Positions 22,055 through 33,075 of a stretch of 64,000 nucleotides of DNA are shown in pieces. Both the position numbers and the translations under genes were made by a program. Within the stretch, counting starts at the first letter, position 1. Every line of letters begins with the position of its first letter. The stretch lies in the NCBI RefSeq assembly GCF_033807715.1, contig NC_084610.1, positions 2,192,501 to 2,256,500 of the forward strand, in the 5' to 3' direction. The stretch is from Cololabis saira. Lineage: Eukaryota > Chordata > Actinopteri > Beloniformes > Belonidae. The notes below the pieces were generated by a model, which worked only from the letters and a program-made list of their open reading frames with translations, was not told the DNA's origin and did not search any database.

Positions 22055-24215
22055 GTCAGCGAGAGCAGGGCGGGGCCCTGCACCAGTCACATGTCAATTT
22101 TCACTCCAACCCATCCTCAAACCTACAACGGAGTATTAGGGCCAAACTAAGACAGAAAAAAATTGGAAATTACGAGAATAAAGTCATAATATTATGAGAA
22201 TAAAGTCGTAACATTACGAGAAAAAAGTCATAATGTTGCGAGAATAAAGTCGTAATAGAATAAAGTCCTAATATTACAAGAATAAAGTCGTAACATTACG
22301 AGAATAAAGTTGTAATTATGAGAATAAAGTCATAATATTACAAGAATAAAGTCGTAATATTACGAGAATAAAGTCATAATATTACAAGAATAAAGTCGTA
22401 ATATTACGAAAATAAAGTTGTAAAATTACGAGAATAAAGTCGTGAATTTATGAGAATAAAGTCGTAATTTATGAGAATAAAATCATAATATTACGAGAAT
22501 AAAGTCGTAATATTACCAGAATAAAGTCGTAATTGATGAGAATAAAAATCATAATAATACGAGAATAAAGTCGTAATATTACGAGAATAAAGTCGTAATT
22601 TATGAGAATAAAATCGTAATTTTTATGAGAATAAAGTTGTAATATTATAAGAATATCATTTATGAGAACACTAACAGGAAGAGCATCTTCTCCCTGTGTT
22701 AAAATGAGGAATATTGAGCATATTGTGAAGTTCTATTTATATATTTATAATATATTTAATATTACAACTTTATTCTCGTAATATTACGACTTATTCTCAA
22801 AATATTACGACTTTATTCTCATATTATTATGACTTTATTTTTTATTTTTTGTCTTAGTTTGGCCCTAATACTCCGTCGTACAAACCTGCATGAATAGGCC
22901 CCAGATTAAATATTTTCATGATTATCCAACATTAATCTTGTTTGCACGTCCAACTTTAACAGTACTTTTGTAAATATACACTTACTTGCAATAATCCTAA
23001 ATGTCTTAAATGCCTAACCCAGGGGTCGGCAAGGTCGGCAAAGTCGAAATGTTGAGAAAAAATTCAAAATTTTGAGAAAAAAGTCAAAATGTCGAGATTA
23101 AAAAGGAAAGGAAAAAAGGAAGAAAAAAAGAGAAAAAAGAAAAAAAAAGAGAAAAGAAGAAAAAAAAGAGAAAAAGAAACAGTTCTCTGTCAGCGAGAGC
23201 AGGGCGGGGCTTTTTCCCTGCACCAGTCACATGTCATTTTCACTCCAACCCATCCTCAAACCTGCATGAATAGGCCCCAGATAAATATTTTCATGATTAT
23301 CCAACAAAAATCTTTTTTGCACGTCCGACTTTAACGGTACTTTTGTAAATAATACACTTACTTGCAATAATCCTAAATGTCTTAAATGCCCTAACCCAGG
23401 GGGTCGGCAACCCAAAATGTTTTAGAGCCATATCGGACCAAAAAAACACAGAAAACAAATATGTCTGGAGCCGCAAAAAATGAAAAGTCTTGTATCAGCC
23501 TTAGAATGAAGACAACACATGTTGCATGTTTCTATATTAGTTAGAACTGGGGGAAAGTTTTTTTGTTTTCATTATGCACTTCGAGAAAAAGGTTGAAATG
23601 TCGAGAAAAAAGTCTAAGATTAATGTTGAAGTACAATCTTGAGAAAAAAAGTCAAAATTTTGAGAGAAAGTCAAAATGTCGAGATTAAAAAGGAAAGGAA
23701 AAAGGAAGAAAAAAAGAGAAAAAAGAAAAAAAAAGAAGAAAAAAAGAGAAAAAAGGAACAGTTTTCTGTCAGCGAGAGCAGGGCGGGGCTTTTCCCTGCA
23801 CCAGTCACATGTCATTTTCACTCCAACCCATCCTCAAACCTGCATAAATAGGCCCCAGATTAAATATTTTCAAGATTATCCAACAAAAATCTTGTTTGCA
23901 CGTCCGACTTTAACGGTACTTTTGTAAATATACACTTACTTGCAGTAATCCTAAATGTCTTAAATGCCCTAACCCAGGGGTCGGCAACCCAAAATGTTTT
24001 AGAGCCATTTCACAAAAAGTCGAAATGTCGAGAAAAAAGTCGAAATGTCGAGATTAAAAAGGAAAGGAAAAAGGAAGAAAAAAAGAGAAAAAAGGAAAAA
24101 AAGAAAAAGAAGAAAAAAAGAGAAAAAAGGGAAAAAATAAGAAAAAAAAGGAAAAAAAGAAAAAAAAGGTCAAACATTTTTGAAAAAGCTCCAGGGAGCC
24201 ACTAGGGCAGCGCTG
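22055..24215. repeat. Locally triplicated segment containing truncated hAT MITE ends
   Basis: The phrase GTCAGCGAGAGCAGGGCGGG starts at 22055, 23189 and 23769. Each is followed by CACCAGTCACATGTCA, CCCATCCTCAAACCTGCA and, about 200 bases on, a CAGGGGTCGGCAA-type hAT terminus and a purine-rich AAAAAGGAAAGG block. The last two copies are 580 bp apart. The first is longer because the MITE at 22124-22880 interrupts it. The unit seems to have arisen by tandem duplication of a host segment plus part of a hAT MITE; the final copy ends in AAAAGCTCCAGGGAGCCACT, close to the MITE's other end. Confidence 0.85.
22124..22880. mobile_element. Foldback MITE with GAGAATAAAGTCGTAAT array, copy 2
   Basis: Inverted ends TACAACGGAGTATTAGGGCC and, reversed, TACGACGGAGTATTAGGGCC. 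The direct repeat CAAACC lies at 22118-22123 and 22881-22886. The paralogous segments near 23255 and 23834 show the uninterrupted sequence CCTCAAACCTGCAT, so the 6-bp duplication (7 bp if the A/T boundary is shifted) is verified against empty sites. The interior has the same array as copy 1. Confidence 0.92.
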
Positions 24216-25207
24216 TCAAAATAAACCTTAACAAATGTGAGATTATCTTTTGAAACATCTTGTGAAAACCTGAACAGTAAAAATCCATTTAGATTATTGA
24301 ACCAACATTGTGTGGTATAACAGATTTTTAAAGACCAGTGTTTAGAGTGACTTTCAGACACATTTATTCACACCTGAGCTGTTGAGGTTTGCACTCATTT
24401 GTCTCGTTTGTCCAGCATCCGTGTAGAGCTGCACTAGAACGAAAACACCGAAAACACAATCCTCCTGCAGTCACAGCGGGAATCCTGCTCAAGCTCGTCC
24501 ATTTAACTTCCTCTACATCTCAAACCCAAGACGATGGAGGTGAAAGAACGGTTTAAACCTCTCCGTTCTCCTCCCGCTTCAGACCCTTGACCTCTCCTGG
24601 CTAATTGGCTAATTCAAGTCGTTAGCTGTTTTTTTGGAAAGCTCCATCAGCTGCTCCCACGTGGAAACCACTTTCCGCTGCCATGGCAACGCTGTTTTAC
24701 AGCAGGAATCAGAAGAGCATCCAGACCCGTCGACCACTGGCAGATCTAGTCTTTCTCCTGTTTGTGTACATTGTGTAATGCTGGGTGTGTGTGGTACCAG
24801 GGAGTAAAACGTTTCATTAATTTCCCTAGAAATACCTTTGAGTACGGAGCATGTTACATGTTGCTTATCTCTTCTCCTGTCAGACTAACCTACATTCACT
24901 CTGTCTGGGATCTAAAACAAGCTCGTCTCTAACCTAAATAACTCTCCACAACCGGCTCTGGCATCCACGAATTATATCTGTGACAGATTAGACGTATGAT
25001 GTTCTAACGAAACTTAAACGGAAATGAAGAAATCAGTTGTGCTACTTGTAGCATCATACATGACAGCAGAAACAAGCTTTTTATTTTTCTTCTTAAAAAA
25101 TGAAAGTAATTTCTTGATGTATTAATAAAATGTTTGGGACATTTGGTCAAAATACCAACGATGTGGCCTACAAAAAAACAATTTTGAATCTATTCCTACA
25201 GCTCAGT
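24216..25207. other. Unique stretch; one RFX-like palindrome
   Basis: No gene or TE recognised. GCTGCCATGGCAAC at 24677-24690 matches the RFX X-box palindrome (GTTGCCATGGCAAC) with one mismatch, which may be a regulatory site or chance. Confidence 0.35.
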
Positions 25208-25210
25208 TAA

Positions 25211-25567
25211 CAGGACTGTCTCAGAAAATTAGAATATTGTGATTTTCTGTAATGCAATTAAAAAAACAAAAATGTCATACATTCTGGATTCATTACAAAT
25301 CAACTGAAATATTGCAAGCCTTTTATTATTTTAATATTGCTGATCATTACTTACAGCTTAAGAAAACTCAAATATCCTATCTCAAATATCCTGGGAATCT
25401 TAATCTTAAGCTGTAAACCATGATCGCAATATTAAAATAATTAAAGGCTTGCAATATTTCAGTTGATTTGTAATGAATCCAGAATGTATGACATTTTTGT
25501 TTTTTTAATTGCATTACAGAAAATAAAGAACTTTATCACAATATTCTAATTTTCTGAGACAGTCCTG
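25211..25567. mobile_element. Foldback MITE CAGGACTGTCTCAGAAAATT with TAA TSD
   Basis: Near-perfect palindrome of 357 bp: the left arm CAGGACTGTCTCAGAAAATT and the right arm (its complement) extend inward for about 150 bp with GATTTGTAATGAATCC and GCAAGCCTTTTATTATTTTA matching their partners. TAA flanks both ends (25208-25210, 25568-25570), as in PIF/Harbinger elements. The left arm lacks a short segment, AAAGAACTTTATC, present in the right arm. Confidence 0.9.
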
Positions 25568-25774
25568 TAAGGTGGTTAAATGCAGCATGATGGGAATTAT
25601 GATGGCCATGAAGATGGGGAGGCTGGGTCTGTGATGTCACAGTACCCAACAAATCTCAATGATACACTGACCTAGTTCCTGCTTGAAGGGGAGGAGGCGT
25701 ATTTGAATAAATTTGGTCAGACGATAAAGTGAACATGTGAGAATATTCTGAATATTACTTTTAGGAAAGAAGAA

Positions 25775-26060
25775 ACCTGGACCAGGACCTGGATCACAGG
25801 CAGGTGGAAGCAGCAATGGGATGACCGGGGGTGGGGACCGCAAGCAGGTAGAAGCAGCAACGGGATGACCGGGGGTGGGGACCGCAGGCAGGTGGAAGCA
25901 GCAACGGGATGACCGGGGATGGGGACCGCAGGCAGGTGGAAGCAGCAAGCCACAGGACAGCACGCAGCTCCCGAGGCTCCGGCCTGCAAACATGCACAAA
26001 AGAGAAAAAAGGGGGGCCGGCACAAGAAACTACAGGAACGATGGACAAAAATGATAGCTA
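25775..26060 (-). mobile_element. LINE 3' UTR fragment, minus strand, with 44-bp minisatellite
   Basis: Reverse complement of the LINE 3' UTR at 8060-8470: GTTTCTTGTGCCGGCCCCCC, CTCTTTTGTGCATG and a 44-bp array (ACCG of successive units at 25837 and 25881). No reverse-transcriptase residues are present in this copy. Confidence 0.8.
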
Positions 26061-26697
26061 TGAGATACTTATAATAAATAAAAATGGAAAAGGAGTAGAG
26101 AGGAAGGGAAGAGGAGAGGAGAAGAAGGGTGAGAGGCACCGCCCAGCGGATCATGTACGGTACGGTGGGGCAAATATAAGAAGATGAAACTGAGATCAGT
26201 CTGGACAGGAAAGGTTAGGGCTAGTGAGTTTCCACGTCCTCACCTTTCTAGGACGTGCTCACGTATCCACTCGCTGTTGGAAATGGTCTTTTACAGATGT
26301 GGAACTGAGCGTTTCTCTCACAGTTTGAAGGTGCCGTGTGTGTATATTGTATCATAGTTTGCGTGATTACAGATTGCTTGAATGATGTTCATGTGCAGCC
26401 GGAGCTGCGATCGCCCCTGGAGTGTTCAGAGCCACAAAAACGGCCTCCGAACGGCCGACTGTTTCCAACGCAGAGACTGCAGCCAATAAACTTCCCATCA
26501 TCACGAGGCTCAACCTTGTGAAACCTACTTGGTGTGTTGTTGAAATGTTAAACACGCGGCCGTGTTTATCATGCATCACCTCTCTGTATTTAGCTTTGCT
26601 GCGTCTGAATGGGTTCGTCTCAGCCTCTTTCTCCTGCCACCGTATCTAAAGCATTAACATCTGCAGCCCATTTAGTGCTGCTGACACCGGGCTAATA

Positions 26698-26702
<5 letters not shown>
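26061..26702. other. Unique stretch, nothing recognised
   Basis: Purine-rich to 26130, then mixed DNA. Overlapping frames near 26336-26649 on both strands carry no recognisable domain. Confidence 0.35.

Positions 26703-26789
<87 letters not shown>
26703..26789. repeat. Perfect (GT)43 microsatellite
   Basis: About 87 bases of uninterrupted GT repeat. Confidence 0.97.
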
Positions 26790-26790
<1 letters not shown>

Positions 26791-26871
26791 CAACAAGCAC
26801 AGCTGAACAGTGTCACCGAGGCTCCTACGCCTCCTCTAAGCCACTGGTTCCCAACCTTTTTTCCTTGGAGC

Positions 26872-27076
26872 TAGGGATGGGCGGTATGGACTAAAAAATG
26901 TATCACGATAATTTCTGGCATTTATCCCGATAACGATAAAAATGACGATAAAAAAAATACCAATTCAACTCCACCTTTGTAACTATAAATCTATCACCAC
27001 ATTCAGTCTTTGGAGCCAAATCACTGCTATAAAAGATACTAAATACTACTAAACGTCATCAATGGGAATTTATCGT

Positions 27077-27172
<96 letters not shown>

Positions 27173-27966
27173 GCTCATATCCTTCCTTCTTTCCTTCCTT
27201 CCTTCCTTCCTTCCTTCCTTCCTTCCTTCCTTCCTCCCTTCTCTTCCTTCCTTCCTTCCTTCCTTCCTTCCTTCCTTCCTTCCTTCCTTCTCTTCCTTCC
27301 TTCCTCCCTCCCTTCTCTTCCTTCCTTCCTTCCTTCCTTCCTTCCTTCTTTTCCTTCCTTCCTTCCTTCCTTCCTTCCTTACTTCTCTTCCTTCCTCCCT
27401 CCCTCTCTCCCTTCCCTCCTTCCCTCCTTCCTTCCTTCCTTCCTTCCTTCCTTCCTTCCTTCCTTCCTTCCTCCCTCCCTCTCTCCCTTCCTTCCTTCCT
27501 TCCTTCCTTCCTTCCTTCCTTCCTTCCTTCCTTCCTTCCTTCCTTCCTTACTTCTCTTCCTTCCTTCCTCCCTCTCTCCCTTCCTTCCTTCCTTCCTTCC
27601 TTCCTTCCTTCCTTCCTTCCTTCCTTCCTTCCTTCCTTCCTTCCTTCCTTCCTTCCTTCCTTCCTTCCTTCCTTCCTTCCTTCCTTCCTTCCTTCCTTCC
27701 TTCCTTACTTCTCTTCCTTCCTTCCTCCCTCCCTCTCTCCCTTCCCTCCTTCCTTCCTTCCTTCCTTCCTTCCTTCCTTCCTTCCTTCCTTCCTTCCTTC
27801 CTTCCTTCACGTACGTTGTGTGTGGATTTAACACAGAACCATAAATCATCTTTACACAAAAACATCATCAACAGGAATTTATCGTTTTTACCGTGAGATA
27901 CAAATTCTTACCGTGGGGAATTTTTTTGACGGTTTATCGTGAACGGTAAAATATCACCCATTCCTA
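26872..27966. mobile_element. MITE TAGGGATGGGCGGTAT containing a second family-2 SSR insertion
   Basis: Inverted ends TAGGGATGGGCGGTAT and, reversed, TAGGAATGGGTGATAT, with ATCACGATAA/TTATCGTGA subterminal motifs. The flanks CCTTGGAGC and CCTTGTTCC suggest an 8-9 bp duplication with three mismatches. A pyrimidine tract interrupts the MITE at about 27078-27866. Confidence 0.75.
27078..27866 (-). mobile_element. CTTT/CCTT tract with shared flank (mobile SSR, family 2, copy 2)
   Basis: CTTT repeats (27078-27172), then CCTT repeats with CCCTCTCTCCC punctuation to 27807, then the 60-bp flank shared with 3920-3978 (GTGGATTTAACACAGAACCA). The host sequence CATCAATGGGAATTTATCGT just before the tract is repeated just after it as CATCAACAGGAATTTATCGT, a duplication of about 20-27 bp flanking the insert. 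Confidence 0.78.
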
Positions 27967-28020
27967 CCTTGTTCCCCCCCTACTTGTGTCTAAGACCAGC
28001 CAGGCCCCCCGACCCGTACG

Positions 28021-28434
28021 TACTAGCACCAAAATACTCTTTAATTGAAAAAATGAACATTAATTATGTTTTTTTGATACATTTCTCTTTGGTTTACTCT
28101 GTATACATATGACTTTGTTTTTCTGCAATGTCACCAATGTATAAAATACGCACAAAAGGACATAAAAGCACATACAAATATTTATGAAAAATGTCTCTTT
28201 TAATATGAGACCACATTTTTTTAACATTTTTCCTTTAACAACCTGTCGGAGTAGATTAAATGTTGAGTAATGATGTAATAATAAGGAATGACATCATTTC
28301 CTGTGTTTGTCACCAGTGTATAAAAAACACAAAAAATATTCAAGGCATTCATTAATTATTCCTAACAATGTCTTATGAATGACGAATTCGCAAATATAAT
28401 TTTTACAACTGCATAATTTCAAAGCAGACAAAGT
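28021..28434. other. AT-rich stretch, possibly continuing the hAT-like element
   Basis: AT-rich DNA without genes; part may belong to the hAT-like element starting at 26842. Confidence 0.3.
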
Positions 28435-28500
28435 TCTGCGTTTCCATGCAGTCAATAACCCTTTTAAAACCCGAATATTGGCAATAACCCGAATATTCAT
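28435..28500. mobile_element. Partial MITE (same family as 8697-9306)
   Basis: CTGCGTTTCCATGCAGTCAA followed by TAACCCTTTTAAAACCCGAA and one GAATATT block; only one end survives. Confidence 0.7.
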
Positions 28501-29211
28501 GGTTCAGCTACGCGGTGCACAAACTTTTCTGCAACTGTTCCATAAATCCAGAGTTTAATCTATTTGGTGAGCTTCCAATCATATTGTGAAATTTTTGTTT
28601 CGTCAATTTTACCTCCCAGTAATAATTTTATACCATGTTATATGTAGTTTGGAAACAAAAGTTGACAAGAAATGCACAATTATCACTATCTGTAGAGATT
28701 TATAGCTAACTGTTAGCTTTGGCTTCTTTTTCCTTTCGCTAGTTTAGCCTCTTTCTATTTAAGTTTTTACTAGAATTTGTATTGTAAAATGTATTATTGA
28801 CGGCCTGTCTACTCTACAAGAAACACTATTCATAAACAGATAGCTGGTGTATTTTAAAGCTAGGGTCTACCATTTTACATATTGTACATTTTTATCAAAA
28901 TATTTTATAAGGTTGTTATGGCCCAGTAGTGTCACCTATGAAATGTGATTAGCAAAAAGAACCAAAAGAAAATATTTCGTCTATCTGCTGTAATCTTGCA
29001 AAGAAGTCAACCAATAGGCGCCATTCGGCCCCAACGGCGCCAATTGGTCAATCTGCTTGAATGTCAGTGATTGGACAGTCCTCACCTACTCCCCGCCTCC
29101 CAAAGTACCGCAACACCAAGGACACATTCCGGCTGGCTCCAGCAGTCTCCACAATTTGCACCTGTGGACATTTGAATGAGTAACATGGTATCTTACCTGT
29201 GATTCCATTGA
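28501..29211. other. AT-rich stretch, nothing recognised
   Basis: No coding or repeat signature beyond a short palindromic GGCGCCATTCGG...GGCGCCAATTGG pair near 29017-29046. Confidence 0.35.
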
Positions 29212-29832
29212 CTGTGTTTCCATGCATCAATAACCCTTTTAAAACCTGAATATTAGCAATAACCAGAATTTGCACGGCCATGTAAACACCAATAACCCCT
29301 TTGAATAACCCGAATTTGCTCATATTCGGGTTTAAAAAAAACCCAATATGAGCCCTGGGTTACTCCTTTTAAAACCTGAATATTGGGTCATGTAAACACC
29401 AAACGGAATATCCCCATCAAACGGAACAGGAATCTGTTTTCTGCACATGCTCTGATCACAAGGAATCCTGGTCTTTTGAGTCCAGGAAGTTCTTATAAAC
29501 ACGGAGAAACCAAGACCAGGAGGAGACTAATCACTTCATAAATGTAATGAAGGATATGAACATTTCTGCATTTGTAGACGGTAGAAAGTACCGGGATAGA
29601 AGATTTACAAGAAGGTGAGAGAAAAGTTGCGCAAAGCAGAATTTGTTTTGAATTTGGATACAGGAAGAAGAAGCAGAAATGACGGGAATTGTGTCATGAT
29701 GTTCTCCGTGCGTCGCTGGTTTGATCCAGATATCCCAAAGGATTAATTACCATGTAAACGGAAAATTCGAAATGTTTCAGTAACCGGAATACTAGTAATA
29801 ACCCAAATTTTGACTGCATGGAAACGTAGTCA
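29212..29832 (+). mobile_element. MITE with CTGTGTTTCCATGCA termini, copy 2
   Basis: Inverted ends CTGTGTTTCCATGCA and, reversed, CTACGTTTCCATGCA. It aligns along its whole length with 8697-9306, including GGTCTTTTGAGTCCAGGAAG and the GTAGAAAGTACCGGGATAGA centre. TTGA and TCAA lie immediately outside, extending the inverted repeat. Confidence 0.82.
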
Positions 29833-30986
29833 ATGTTCTAAGCTACCAAGGCCTCAAGCTGCCGTCTTTAAAGGCACGTTCAGCATCAACCGGGGTATTT
29901 CCACCTCAAGGTTGTAGCCGTGGAGACCTGAGGGGACGTCTCTGGTCTCTGCAGGTGACGGGCCGGTTGAAAACCCGCGTAACGCTCCGTCCTCACCCTC
30001 GCCTGCTCCTCCTCCTCTCCTTTCCACCGCATTGTTATATCCGTCCGTTTCAAAATTATTGATCTTTTACAAATATTTTTCAAGGTGTCTTAATTACTCG
30101 CAAAAGAAGCGGCGCCTTGGCCGGCGTACAACACAAATAAGTTAATTTGCATTTCTGTGTTGTGAGTGTTTTGGCAGGCGCTGCGCCGGTCCAGATTGTA
30201 ACCCCTATTTCTGCCTCCAAAAACCTGCCTTGGAGGAGCGTCCACGGAGGGATTAGGGATTTAGTGGGGAAGGTAAGTGTGACTACAAGCTTTGGCTCGC
30301 CATCTGCTCCCCAGCAGAGCTGAGGCCAACCTGTGCAGCCTGCAGCAAAGACCTGGGCACCGTGCTAACTCCGGCTCGCGCCAACCTGGCGCCCGCGGCC
30401 CCAATCACCAACAGTCTGCTGATTAGTTGTAAGAAGCACTCCATATGTAGCAAAGTTTTTTTCCCCTCCTTTTCTGCCTGTCTGTCTGTCTCCTTCCCTT
30501 CCTTCCTTCCTCTCCTCCTTGTGTATTCTCTCATCACATTAAATAAAGATGGATGGGTGTTTTTTTTTTTCTTGCGAATGGCAGATCGCCTTCGGTTGTC
30601 TGGCAACACGAGGCTGTTCTTCTTCTCTCTTCTCTCTTCTTCCCTCTCACCTCCGACAGAAAGCCCAGCCAGCGAACGAGAGGAAGATGAAGAAGAAGAG
30701 GAAAAGCTGGCTGTCCTCCTGTCCCGGTCTCCTTCCCCTCCTCGCCCTCCGTTGCCTGGCAGCGCCGGGAGAGACAGATGACAGGGGTTTGTGGCCCTGC
30801 TGATCACCCCTGGGTGGGGTTTTCTCATTTATTTAACGGCAGCTTATTAAAGGAAAGAAGAGGAGGAGGAAGAGGAGGAAGATAATAAGGAGGTTGGAGG
30901 TGTAGCTGTCTGGCCCGGGCCAGGAACCGTGTGAAAAACCAGACGAGCCGTCTGTGATGTCACAACGGAGCAGAACTCAGACACAA
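29833..30986. other. Unique stretch with candidate conserved non-coding block
   Basis: Around 30085-30250 the texture is homeobox/POU-like (GTCTTAATTACTCGC, AGTTAATTTGCATTTCTG with an ATTTGCAT octamer) within GC-rich surroundings. 30440-30800 is pyrimidine- then purine-rich. Frames here lack domain signatures. Confidence 0.3.
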
Positions 30987-31340
30987 GCTCACCCTGCTCA
31001 CGCTGCTCACGCTGCTAACGCTGCTAATGTTGCTCACGCTGCTAACGCTGCTAACGTTGCTCACGCTGCTAACGTTGCTCACGCTGCTAACATTGCTCAC
31101 GCTGCTCACGCTGCTAACGCTGCTAACGCTGCTAATGTTGCTCACGCTGCTAACGCTGCTAACGTTGCTCACGCTGCTAACGTTGCTCACGCTGCTAACG
31201 CTCTCACGCTGCTAACGCTGCTCACGCTGCTAACGCTCTCGCGCTGCTAACGCTCTCGCGCTGCTAACGCTCTCGTGCTGCTAACGTTGCTCACGCTGCT
31301 AACGCTCTCACGCTGCTAACGCTGCTCACGCTGCTAACGC
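30987..31340. repeat. 9-bp minisatellite GCTGCTAAC / GCTGCTCAC
   Basis: About 38 copies of a 9-base unit alternating GCTGCTAAC, GCTGCTCAC and GTTGCTCAC, with a switch near 31200 to CGCTCTCACGCTGCTAA phrases. Ala/Asn/His, Leu/Thr and Ser/Val frames through it are artefacts. Confidence 0.95.
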
Positions 31341-31365
31341 TACCCCACCTTCATTCTGAATAATC

Positions 31366-31730
31366 CATTCATCCATCCATCCATCATCCATCCATCCATC
31401 ATCCATCCATCCATCATCCGTCCATCCATCCATCATCCATCCATCATCCATCCATCCATCCATCCATCCATCATCCATCCATCCATCCATCATCCATCCA
31501 TCATCCATCAATCATCCATCCATCCATCCATCATCAATCATCCATCCATCCATCCATCATCCATCCATCCATCATCAATCATCCATCCATCCATCCATCA
31601 TCCATCATCCATCCATCTATGCATCTATCCATCCATCAATCCATCCATCCATCCGTGCATCCATCCATTCATCCATCCATTCATCCATCCATTCATCCAT
31701 CCATCCATCCATCCATCCATCCATCCGTCT
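31366..31730. repeat. (ATCC)n microsatellite with ATCATCC slips
   Basis: About 365 bases of CCAT repeats interrupted by CATCATCC, CATCAATC and CATTC variants. Confidence 0.96.
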
Positions 31731-31920
31731 ATTTGTTTTGCTAGCGACTGCTACTGTTGGAGCTCCGACTGAACTAGCTCGTATCTAAATGTCGTGTTAG
31801 TTCAACCTGGACTTGTAAATTTGGACTTAACAGCATAATCGTTTGTATTTTAAAGAAAATATGACTTCTTGTGAAGTTAAATGCATAAACAGCCTTAATT
31901 AGTTTCCCTGGAAGGGTTAT

Positions 31921-32161
31921 TGTGGCAGGGTGGAGGAGCAGCCAGTCAGGAGATTGGGTACAGGTGTATCCAATCAACCTCTCCACCCTGCCTCCCTTCA
32001 TAAGGAGCAGCGGCACTCCAGGGAGGGGCTGCTGCTGCTGGGAGAAGGTTCTGCTGCACACGTGTGTCTTGGGTGTGTCTGGAGAAAATAAAGAGTTCCT
32101 GCACTGAAAACTTGTGTCCTCTGTCCTGTCGGTCGGCCCCCGTAGCACTAGCCCTGCTACA
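31921..32161 (+). mobile_element. Solo LTR with 5-bp TSD
   Basis: GTTAT (31916-31920) and GTTAT (32162-32166) flank a 241-bp unit that begins TGTGGCAGGG and ends CCCTGCTACA, an imperfect inverted TG...CA terminus. AATAAA at 32087-32092 lies 75 bases before the 3' end, as expected for an R/U5 polyadenylation signal; orientation is therefore plus. No internal retroelement sequence flanks it, so the element has recombined to a solo LTR. Ty3/gypsy-like affinity is a guess from length and TSD. Confidence 0.88.
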
Positions 32162-32189
32162 GTTATAGACCAAACTGAACTAGCTGGTC

Positions 32190-32549
32190 CAGAAGTCGGC
32201 AACCCAAAATGTTGACGGAGCCGTAGCATGCTAATGTCTTTCCACGTGACTCTTTTTGTTACGCGAATCTCTGGAAGAGTATCAGGGCCAGGCAGGAGAA
32301 AAATAAAAATAATATCTTAGAGGAGGAAGATTTTTTTTTCATTATGCACTTGGAGAAAAAAGTCGAAATGTTGAGAAAAAAGTTGAAATGTCGAGATTAA
32401 AAGGGAAAGGAAGAGGGAAGAAAAAAAGAGGAAAAAAGAAGAAAAAAAAGGAAGAAAAATGTCCAACATTTTTGAAAAAGCTCCAGGAGCCACCAGGGCG
32501 GCGCTAAAGAGCCGCATGCGGCTCTAGAGCCGCGGGTTGCCGGCCCCTG
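32190..32549. mobile_element. hAT MITE CAGAAGTCGGCAACCC, short copy
   Basis: Ends CAGAAGTCGGCAACCC and, reversed, CAGGGGCCGGCAACCC. The interior carries GAGAAAAAAGTCGAAATG and the AGCCGCATGCGGCTCTAGAG right-end hairpin. Flanks AGCTGGTC/AGCTATGG match at half the positions, so the TSD is decayed. Confidence 0.82.
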
Positions 32550-32557
32550 AGCTATGG

Positions 32558-32806
32558 AGCCAAATCAAGGCCAAAAGTTTTGCTAATTTGAAAATAAAAT
32601 TTCAACCTGAAAATTCTTTTTTACAGTTTCAATTTTATTTTTTTCAGTATCAGATCTTTTTTTCAGTTTCAAATCTTTTTATTTCAGTTTCAAATCTTTT
32701 TTTCAGTTTCAAATCTTTTTTTTTCAGTTTCACGTCTTTTTTTTCAGTTTCACATCTTTTTTTTTCAGTTTAAATTTTTTTTTTCAGGTTCAGACTTTTG
32801 GCCCCG
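32558..32806. mobile_element. MITE-like unit with T-run/CAG array
   Basis: GGCCAAAAGT near 32569 and its complement ACTTTTGGCC near 32789 bracket an array of about nine CAGTTTCAAATCTTTTTTT units of 17-22 bases. Each unit is a pyrimidine run ending in CAG, the form of a 3' splice site. Confidence 0.65.
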
Positions 32807-33075
32807 ATCTGGCGTGGGGGGCGTGGCATCAACTGAGAGGGGCGTGGCATCTGTCACTGTGATGCTGCTGTCACTCGTGATTTATCTTGGGTTAGGGTTA
32901 TCTTGGGTCTCCGTGTGGATAGCAGGATGGACTCACTCCTGCAGCCTAGTGGTCTGGGGAGGAACTGCGTCAGCGTCAGACCAGCAACCACTGAAAAACC
33001 ACTCAAATTTTGTATAATGCATGAAATAATTTAGTTCCTGGTAATATACAGAAAATGTTTAGTAATAGAGTAGGA

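Larger units (their letters stand above)
26842..28020. mobile_element. hAT-like element end, interrupted by a MITE
   Basis: CACTGGTTCCCAACCTTTTT (26842-26861) is a common hAT terminal motif; after the MITE at 26872-27966 the sequence resumes with CCCCCTACTTGTGTCTAAGA and CCAGCCAGGCCCCCC. The far terminus was not located, so the end coordinate is nominal. Confidence 0.45.

Noticed and set aside
30954..31250. Ala/Asn/His-rich and Leu/Thr-rich frames
   Set aside because: Direct translations of the 9-bp minisatellite.
31366..31730. CRISPR-like regular repeats
   Set aside because: Simple ATCC microsatellite without spacers; the other arrays likewise lack unique spacers, and the DNA is vertebrate.
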